Origin: an uncultured Collinsella sp.
GTDB taxonomy: Bacteria > Actinomycetota > Coriobacteriia > Coriobacteriales > Coriobacteriaceae
Direction: 5' to 3'
Length of the DNA stretch: 10,213 bases
Assembly: GCA_902491055.1 (NCBI GenBank)
Contig: CABUGI010000067.1
Location: 1-10,213, forward strand
Shown here: piece by piece, positions 5,479-10,213 of the stretch
How the letters are laid out: each line of letters opens with the position of its first letter
Numbering within the stretch: position 1 is the first letter of the stretch
The notes under the pieces: generated by a model
The model's database searches: none
What the model was told of the DNA's origin: nothing
Seen by the model: only the letters and a program-made list of their open reading frames with translations
Program-made: the position numbers and the translations under genes

Positions 5479-7422
5479 CTAGAACGTTCCGCCGCCGCCT
5501 CCGCCGACGCCGCCGCCTCCGCCGCCCGAGAAGCCACCGCCTCCGCCGCCGCTCGAGCTGTCGGAGCTCGACGTCAGCTCACGGATGCTCTCGTGATACA
5601 CGTCATCGAACGAATCGAGCGGAGACTCGTTGCCGTAGTGATGGTAATACCACCAGTAGCAGGGGTAGTTGTCGTAGAAATCGTCGCTGTTGCGCAGGTC
5701 CGCAGGCACGGCCTCGGCCAGCTGTCGCAGCACTTCTTTCGAAACACCTAGGGCAACGCCCATCACCAGCAGCTTGTTCCACAGCACCAGATCGCCGGGG
5801 ACGGCTTCCTTTAGACGCGTGAAGTCCTCGAGCCAATGCTTAAGTGCCTTGCAGCGAGCCGCCACCTCGGCGCCCTCCGGCGTAAAGCGGCGGAACGTAA
5901 GGCCCACGCCAATACCCACCAGCACAATCGGCACCGAGATAACCGCGGCGGTAATGTTCGCCTGTGCGCCATCGGTAAAGAAGATGGATCCCACGGGAAC
6001 AAAGGCAATCAGGATACCAAGAACCAGGCAAAACACCATTGCAACAATGCCGTCCGAGGCAACGTACTCGCTATCGGCCAGCTTGCCCTTAACGGTGTTC
6101 TGATAGTCCTCGAGCTTATCACCCACGGGTGTAGCGTGCTGCTTGACGTAGTGCTGCAGCTCGTCAAACGTGCGCGAGCGATCGCCGTTCTCGTCAGGCT
6201 TAGCACCGGCAAAGAAGACCTTGAGCACCATGTGGTCAATGCCCTTGGCCGACTTCCAGCCCGCATCGCTCACCGTCACGCGATACGTCTGCTCTTCTTT
6301 TTCACGCCCCAACAGACCCTTCTTGGCCTTGGTCACGGTCGCCTGCTCCAGCTTGATCACACGGTCGTCAGTGAGCTTCATGAGCGTGGCGATATATGCC
6401 TGATCGGGCACCTCGTTCCAGCTCATGAGGGCCGAAAGCACGGCGGGATGGTCGGCCGAAGGCACATCGCGGAAATATTCGTCCTGGAAAAGCGGCTTGG
6501 GCTTGCGCTTGCGCAGCTTGAGCATAACGATTGTGCCGGTAAAGGCCACCGCCGCAACAACACTTAGCACGGCAAGTGCATTGGCAATCATGCGAGCGTG
6601 AGCGCGGCGGGCGTTAGCTTCGTCGGCCCATTCCTTCTCTTCACTCAGGATCGTTGACATGCGCTCTTCGCCCGCGGCGGCAAGCTGCGGCACCCAGTCA
6701 CTGGGGAAGGCGATGCGTGCCTCGGCGAATTCGCCCTGATGCACGCAGGGAATGGTATAGGTGACCATGGGCTCGTCCTCATCGAGCGACACGTCGCCCG
6801 TCAGCGGACCGTGGCCCCATGCGCGAAAGTTATCGCCTTTGACGGCCGCCGTCCCGGCAGCGGCATTTGCGAAGCGCACTTCCATCTCGACATCGTCGGA
6901 ATCCGCAGACCAGCCGTCACCCACGAACTTCCAGTAGAGCTCGGCGGTATCGGCCCAGTTCATAACCGCACCGGTCATGGTGTAGCTCACGTAGTAGATT
7001 GCGCTGTCGCCGCTCTCGTGAGGGCTGAACACCTTAATCCTTACGCCGTCACCGGTCTGCTCGACCGTGTAGACGCCAGAGTCGCCCTTGTTCGCGCTAT
7101 CGACTTTGTTAAACGCGGTGTCCTCTTCCTCGACACTCAGCACGTCGACGCCCGCCGTGCCGCCCTGCTGGTTGGAGCCCGTATTGATCTCCCAAAACAC
7201 GCCGTTGATGTCGTCGTCGAAATCAAACTGGCGTCCCTCGACAACGGCCAGCGATCCATCGGCCTCGACCGTGGCACTGATATAGGTCTGGGTCATGGAG
7301 TAGCCGTCGGCGTGCGCGGCGACAGGCAGCAGCAACAACGCAAGCGCGACGAGCACGCAGACGGAAGCGAATCGCGCAAACAGGTGGCGCTGCCGGCTGA
7401 CTTTGGCGGCGAGGGTGTTCAT
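5479..7422 (-). CDS. DUF2207 family membrane protein with glycine-rich C-terminus
   Basis: A 647-residue predicted membrane protein. A signal peptide occupies about residues 1-38 (basic start, then VCVLVALALLLLPVAAHA with an A-x-A-type cleavage site). The N-terminal extracytoplasmic DUF2207 domain (about 40-255) starts with YSMTQTYISATVEADGSLAVVEG, including FDFDDDINGVFWEI, the typical first part of this family. A transmembrane helix follows at about 280-303, then a basic RKRKPKP stretch and a cytoplasmic domain that reads winged-helix-like (LSWNEVPDQAYIATLMKLTDDRVIKLE). Two more helices lie at about 458-480 and 489-510, then a segment with LVLWNKLLVMGVALGVS, and finally polyglycine runs ending GGGTF, as is usual in the family. 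The start at 7422 is chosen over upstream ATGs because AAAGGA precedes it and the signal peptide follows. The molecular function of DUF2207 is not established. It appears monocistronic. Confidence 0.92.
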   Translation of the reverse strand: MNTLAAKVSRQRHLFARFASVCVLVALALLLLPVAAHADGYSMTQTYISATVEADGSLAVVEGRQFDFDDDINGVFWEINTGSNQQGGTAGVDVLSVEEEDTAFNKVDSANKGDSGVYTVEQTGDGVRIKVFSPHESGDSAIYYVSYTMTGAVMNWADTAELYWKFVGDGWSADSDDVEMEVRFANAAAGTAAVKGDNFRAWGHGPLTGDVSLDEDEPMVTYTIPCVHQGEFAEARIAFPSDWVPQLAAAGEERMSTILSEEKEWADEANARRAHARMIANALAVLSVVAAVAFTGTIVMLKLRKRKPKPLFQDEYFRDVPSADHPAVLSALMSWNEVPDQAYIATLMKLTDDRVIKLEQATVTKAKKGLLGREKEEQTYRVTVSDAGWKSAKGIDHMVLKVFFAGAKPDENGDRSRTFDELQHYVKQHATPVGDKLEDYQNTVKGKLADSEYVASDGIVAMVFCLVLGILIAFVPVGSIFFTDGAQANITAAVISVPIVLVGIGVGLTFRRFTPEGAEVAARCKALKHWLEDFTRLKEAVPGDLVLWNKLLVMGVALGVSKEVLRQLAEAVPADLRNSDDFYDNYPCYWWYYHHYGNESPLDSFDDVYHESIRELTSSSDSSSGGGGGGFSGGGGGGVGGGGGGTF

Positions 7423-7534
7423 AGGCACATCCTTTGTCTGTAAAACCAACAGCGCCATTGTCCCACGTTTGCGGGTACGCATGGCGAACATCTAGGCGAC
7501 CGGAGCGCCAAACGGGATGAAAGTCACACCCGCA

Positions 7535-7602
7535 CCCCGGCAGCTAGTCATTGGGGACGTTCTTAAATGACTAGTCATTAGGGACACCCTTGGCATGGCC
7601 CG
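7535..7602. repeat. REP-like repeat, copy B
   Basis: After CCCCGGCAG come CTAGTCATTGGGGAC (7544-7558), GTTCTTAAATGA, and CTAGTCATTAGGGAC (7571-7585). A perfect 14-bp palindrome AATGACTAGTCATT sits at 7566-7579. This segment matches copy A, about 2.5 kb away, at about 40 of 46 positions, and the shared CCCGGCAG suggests a common left boundary. It lies upstream of the DUF2207 gene in a non-coding region. Confidence 0.75.
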
Positions 7603-7617
7603 CGCCAGCAATAGATA

Positions 7618-7800
7618 CCACTTCACAGCTCTGTCACAGGTGTAGCGGCTTTGTGTGGGCGCGGCACGCGCTGATTGAGCCGCCAGCCGAGGGGCATAAA
7701 GCAGTTGAGCGAAAACGGTTTGCCCCTTTGCCGTTCGCTTGAGGATCATGTCCCCCTTTTCCGCGGAAACCCCGGCAGTTGCGAAGAGCTGCCGGGGTTT
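7618..7800 (+). ncRNA. Candidate structured non-coding RNA (unrecognised)
   Basis: This gene-free stretch contains a series of stems. GCGGCT (7645-7650) pairs with AGCCGC (7678-7683) and encloses GCGCG-GCA-CGCGC (7659-7671). A second hairpin pairs 7708-7718 with 7731-7739 (nine pairs and a two-A bulge). Its loop contains TGCCCCT (7721-7727), complementary to the upstream AGGGGCA (7690-7696), giving an H-type pseudoknot. A terminator-like stem closes the region at 7767-7800. A weak promoter-like pair, TTGGCA (7590-7595) and TAGATA (7612-7617), would start a transcript near 7620. I do not recognise 6S, SRP, tmRNA, RNase P or a known riboswitch. Strand, ends and existence of the transcript are inferred; in GC-rich DNA some of these pairings could be chance. 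Confidence 0.35.
7767..7800 (+). terminator. Strong 12-bp stem-loop, terminator-like
   Basis: AAACCCCGGCAG (7767-7778) pairs perfectly with CTGCCGGGGTTT (7789-7800) around a 10-nt loop. On the plus strand it is followed by CTGTCGTCT, a poor but T-containing tail. No protein gene ends just upstream on either strand, which is why it suggests a non-coding transcript ahead of it or a leader for the downstream tRNA synthetase gene. Confidence 0.6.
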
Positions 7801-7817
7801 CTGTCGTCTAAGGTGCC

Positions 7818-7887
7818 AAGTTGATGGACGGGAATCAAAGCACCGAGTCTGCAGCCCGTCACACGCAATGTGGGGCCCCGACAACTT
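7818..7887 (+). other. Possible three-way-junction fold upstream of gluQ
   Basis: AAGTTG (7818-7823) can pair with CAACTT (7882-7887), enclosing GACGGG (7827-7832) with CCCGTC (7855-7860) and a palindromic GGGGCCCC (7872-7879). The helices are short, and the candidate gluQ promoter lies downstream of them, so this could be coincidence. Confidence 0.2.
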
Positions 7888-7924
7888 ACGGACCACAGCG
7901 ACGCCTCCCCATCGCGTCCCGCGC

Positions 7925-7930
7925 TATACT
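7925..7930 (+). promoter_or_regulatory. Candidate -10 box of gluQ implying a leaderless mRNA
   Basis: TATACT ends 7 nt before the ATG at 7938, so transcription would start at or next to the start codon. No Shine-Dalgarno sequence precedes this ATG, which agrees with leaderless translation, common in actinobacteria. No good -35 hexamer was found. Confidence 0.4.
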
Positions 7931-7937
7931 CGTCCGC

Positions 7938-9119
7938 ATGGATATCAACGCACGCAACATAGCAACGCCCGCCGCGGACGCGCCAGCGACGCCACCCGCC
8001 TCCGCCCCCGCGCCCGTCGTGGGCCGTTTCGCCCCGTCGCCCTCGGGTCGTATGCACCTGGGCAACGTGTTCAGCTGCCTGTGCGCATGGCTTTCGGCCC
8101 GCAGCCAAGGCGGCAGCATCGTGTTACGTATCGAGGACCTGGACGATCGCTGCAAGCGCCCGGAACTTGCCGCTCAACTGATTGACGATCTGACCTGGCT
8201 GGGGCTCGAGTGGGACGAAGGCCCCTACTACCAGCACGATCGCCTGGATCTGTACGAGGACGCCCTGCGCCAGCTGCAAGACGCCGGCCTCACCTATCCC
8301 TGTTTTTGCACGCGTGCCGAACTCCACGCCGCGAGCGCGCCGCACGCCAGCGACGGCACGCCCATCTACCGCGGCGCCTGCAGAGGTCTTTCTGCTGAAG
8401 AAATCACCCGCCGCAGTGCCCTGCGTGCTCCGGCCACGCGCCTGCGCGTGCCCACCGTCGACGACCTCGCCAGCGACGTGATCGAATTCGTGGACCGCAC
8501 GTACGGAGCCCAATGCGAAGCACTCGCCACCGAATGCGGCGACTTTTTGGTGCGCCGCAGCGACGGCGTTTTTGCCTACCAGCTAGCCGTGGTGGTCGAC
8601 GACGCTGCCATGGGCGTCACCGAGGTCGTGCGCGGATGTGATCTGCTTGGTTCCACGCCCCGCCAAATCTACCTGCAGCATCTGCTAGGACTTCCCACGC
8701 CGCACTACGCGCACATCCCGCTGCTCATGTCACCGGACGGCCGCCGCCTTTCCAAGCGCGACCGCGATCTGGACCTAGGCGAACTCCGCGCCCGCTTTGG
8801 CACACCCGAAGCGCTGCTGGGCTGGCTCGCCGGGCAAGCGGGCATCGCGCCGGACACCACGCCGCGCTCTGCCGAGCAGCTGGTCGAGCACTTTAGCTGG
8901 GATGTCATCCGCGCGCATCGCGAGAACATCGTTATGGATGAAAGGACAGGCATGCAACAGACGGCAGCCCACCCTGACGACCACCTCGATAGCGACATTG
9001 CCAAAGCATCAACAACTCATCTTTCACCAGAGGGGTTCGATGCGTTTTGCGAAATACTTGACTCCCCCACGCCAGAAGCTACGAAAACGTTACTCGAGCG
9101 CAAGTCAGCTTGGGAGTAA
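7938..9119 (+). CDS. gluQ: Glutamyl-Q tRNA(Asp) synthetase with an extra antitoxin-like C-terminal tail
   Basis: A 393-residue class I aminoacyl-tRNA synthetase paralogue that activates glutamate and attaches it to the queuosine in the anticodon of tRNA(Asp). The family hallmark VGRFAPSPSGRMHLGN begins at residue 28 and contains the HIGH-like motif (HLGN, 40-43). IEDLDD follows at 65-70. A zinc-site pattern is present: C122, C124, Y144 and C148. The KMSKS-like loop is RRLSKRD (269-275). There is no separate anticodon-binding domain, which distinguishes GluQRS from GltX. The first 27 residues are an Ala/Pro-rich extension. Start 7938 is preferred because a TATACT box sits just ahead; the frame is open further upstream but has no ribosome binding site. 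GluQRS proteins usually run about 300 residues; residues after about 335 are extra and resemble a DUF1778 antitoxin tail. It converges with the metallophosphoesterase gene. Confidence 0.9.
   Translation: MDINARNIATPAADAPATPPASAPAPVVGRFAPSPSGRMHLGNVFSCLCAWLSARSQGGSIVLRIEDLDDRCKRPELAAQLIDDLTWLGLEWDEGPYYQHDRLDLYEDALRQLQDAGLTYPCFCTRAELHAASAPHASDGTPIYRGACRGLSAEEITRRSALRAPATRLRVPTVDDLASDVIEFVDRTYGAQCEALATECGDFLVRRSDGVFAYQLAVVVDDAAMGVTEVVRGCDLLGSTPRQIYLQHLLGLPTPHYAHIPLLMSPDGRRLSKRDRDLDLGELRARFGTPEALLGWLAGQAGIAPDTTPRSAEQLVEHFSWDVIRAHRENIVMDERTGMQQTAAHPDDHLDSDIAKASTTHLSPEGFDAFCEILDSPTPEATKTLLERKSAWE
8952..9119 (+). pseudogene. DUF1778 (TacA-type) antitoxin C-terminal fragment, in frame with gluQ
   Basis: The last 55 codons of the gluQ frame begin at an ATG preceded by AAAGGA at proper spacing. 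Their final ~33 residues, LSPEGFDAFCEILDSPTPE followed by ATKTLLERKSAWE, look like the C-terminal tail of DUF1778 antitoxins (pattern L-x-x-x-x-F-x-x-F-x-x-x-L-D-x-P ... LL-x-R-K-x-x-WE). In that family the N-terminal ribbon-helix-helix binds DNA and the C-terminal tail neutralises a GNAT toxin. Here the DNA-binding part is missing and no GNAT toxin follows. Codons are less GC-rich (TCA, ACA, ACT, AAA) than in the synthetase body, suggesting a separate origin. It may be expressed as a fused tail, as a separate small protein from its own start, or be a decayed toxin-antitoxin remnant. The similarity is from memory and needs a profile search. Confidence 0.55.
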
Positions 9120-9125
9120 ATCCCT

Positions 9126-9149
9126 TAGCGAATCGGTTTTGGTTCGCTA
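9126..9149. terminator. Stem-loop between convergent gluQ and metallophosphoesterase genes
   Basis: TAGCGAA (9126-9132) pairs perfectly with TTCGCTA (9143-9149) around a 10-nt loop. It sits between two convergent stop codons, where a bidirectional terminator is expected, but lacks a T-run on either strand, so termination efficiency is uncertain. Confidence 0.4.
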
Positions 9150-9171
9150 CGAAGCTCATGCGTCCGTACCC

Positions 9172-9897
9172 CTATGCAACATCCCAGGGCTGGAGTTCGT
9201 CGCCCAGGCGAACGATGCAGTCGTAGAGCACGGTATGGCGCTCGGCCGGGTTGACATCCCGATGAAAATGCCCGTAGTACCAGCGCTTGTAGTCCAGACG
9301 GTCCTCCAGCTCGTCAAAAAACGTGGTGAGTCGATCGACATCGGGATAATTCCAGCCGGGCGCCGGATAGAGCGTGGGCGACAACATGCGCGTAGAGCAG
9401 GTGTGAGTGATCACGTAGTCGACCGTCCAGCCCACGCTGTCGAGCTTTGCCTGCGCCTCCTCAAAGTTGCGCTCGTCCGGCAGCTCCTGCGGCCACCAGC
9501 TGGAATACGGAATGCGGTATTCCTTGTCCACGCTCGTGGCGCCGCCCATGGTAAAGACCGTTGAGCCGTCGAGCTCAAAAACCTCGCCGCGCGTCAGGCG
9601 CCGTATGGGCGAGGTATCCGACAGGCGCTGCGTCAGCCCACCGTGCCACAACTCCATGGGGCGTTCCGCCCAGTGATCGAAACGCTCGTGGTTGCCGTCG
9701 ACAAACAGCACGGTGTAGGGGCGCGACTCCAGCCAAGCAATATCGGCACATTCCTCGGTAGAAAAGTCCCAGGGAAAGCCAAAGTCGCCCGCGATGATGA
9801 GATAGTCGTCGCTCGCCAGGCTATCCCCAAGCTCCCAATCGCGGAGCTTTTGCATGTCAGCGCCGCCATGAATATCGCCTGTTACATAGACCGTCAT
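9172..9897 (-). CDS. Calcineurin-like metallophosphoesterase
   Basis: A 241-residue cytosolic protein with the complete motif series of the binuclear-metal phosphoesterase fold: GDIHG (7-11), GDFGFPWD (37-44), GNHE (78-81), the His in ITHTC (165) and GHFH (209-212). These residues bind two divalent metals and hydrolyse phosphomonoesters or phosphodiesters; the substrate cannot be inferred. The Trp/Tyr-rich insert around 120-140 (RIPYSSWWPQELP) may line the substrate pocket. The start at 9897 is preferred because the fold begins almost at once (MTVYVTGDIHGG). The upstream in-frame ATG at 9933 would add 12 residues without family character. The ribosome binding site is weak (AGGGAAGTGG upstream). 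The gene is downstream of, and possibly cotranscribed with, the small membrane protein gene at the right edge. Confidence 0.93.
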   Translation of the reverse strand: MTVYVTGDIHGGADMQKLRDWELGDSLASDDYLIIAGDFGFPWDFSTEECADIAWLESRPYTVLFVDGNHERFDHWAERPMELWHGGLTQRLSDTSPIRRLTRGEVFELDGSTVFTMGGATSVDKEYRIPYSSWWPQELPDERNFEEAQAKLDSVGWTVDYVITHTCSTRMLSPTLYPAPGWNYPDVDRLTTFFDELEDRLDYKRWYYGHFHRDVNPAERHTVLYDCIVRLGDELQPWDVA

Positions 9898-9982
9898 CGG
9901 ATTACCACTTCCCTGTAAGTCGCTAGCCCACATTCTGCACGATCACTAAGCCAACCGTTCCAGCCCTTCCATCCCTTAGGGC

Positions 9983-10213
9983 TTACCCTTCGTTCTTCCA
10001 TCCAAACGGGTCAAGCACCCAAAAAACCAGATCGAGCACGCCGCCGGTCATCATGGCGCCGGCAAGGGCCATGCAAACGTGCAGAGAACTGGCACTTCGG
10101 AGCACGTCGAATGGCCCCAGAACAGCCAGCAGCGCGACCGCTGCGCCGGCAAGGCACAACGCGAGGCACGGCCCCGCGTCCTTGACGCACTTCTTTGCGA
10201 GATGCTTGGTGTT
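9983..10213 (-). CDS. Small membrane protein, C-terminal 76 residues only (5' end outside window)
   Basis: An open frame without a start enters from the right edge and stops at TAA (9983-9985). The visible part has a basic beginning (KHLAKKCVKDAG), two hydrophobic helices (about visible residues 15-33 and 44-66, CLALCLAGAAVALLAVLGPF and CMALAGAMMTGGVLDLVFWV), and a short tail DPFGWKNEG. It is an inner-membrane protein of unknown family. It lies 85 nt upstream of the metallophosphoesterase start on the same strand. The gap holds an imperfect TAAGCC...GGCTTA inverted repeat (about 9949-9987) without a T-run. Confidence 0.7.
   Translation of the reverse strand, partial: NTKHLAKKCVKDAGPCLALCLAGAAVALLAVLGPFDVLRSASSLHVCMALAGAMMTGGVLDLVFWVLDPFGWKNEG

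Noticed and set aside
7492..7896. Minus-strand 134-codon open frame covering the repeat and structured region
   Set aside because: It spans a REP-like repeat and a strong stem-loop, lacks a ribosome binding site, and its composition is Arg/Ser/Pro-rich noise.

Overview
The window looks like chromosomal DNA from a high-GC Gram-positive bacterium. The best guess is a gut Coriobacteriia member such as Collinsella. This is inferred from GC-rich codon use, AGGAGG/GAGG ribosome binding sites, a BceRS-type two-component system, a glycine-tailed DUF2207 protein, and intergenic repeats with GGGGAC / AAATGA cores. No database search was possible.

Layout: 1-1466 (minus) holds a response regulator followed by an intramembrane-sensing histidine kinase cut by the left edge. 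1479-1649 is a spacer with interleaved inverted repeats. 1650-2396 (minus) is an unrecognised Ala/Glu-rich protein. A strong terminator (2413-2448) separates it from purH (2478-4085, minus), the last two steps of IMP synthesis. 4086-4350 is a divergent promoter region leading to a GNAT acetyltransferase (4351-4992, plus). 4993-5478 is repeat territory: a REP-like cluster and an AT-rich ~219 bp element with matched ends and a perfect 20-bp hairpin. 5479-7422 (minus) encodes a DUF2207 membrane protein with a signal peptide and polyglycine tail. 7423-7937 has a second REP-like copy, then a run of RNA-like stems with a candidate pseudoknot and a terminator-like stem. 7938-9119 (plus) is a glutamyl-Q tRNA(Asp) synthetase whose reading frame runs into a tail resembling the C-terminus of a DUF1778 (TacA-type) antitoxin. 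A metallophosphoesterase (9172-9897, minus) converges on it, and 9983-10213 (minus) is the C-terminal end of a small membrane protein.

Most genes are independent housekeeping or accessory units; the only clear operon is the response regulator-kinase pair. The most interesting features are the inverted-repeat element at 5143-5361, the structured segment at 7645-7800, and the in-frame antitoxin-like tail on GluQRS. No complete novel multi-gene system is evident.
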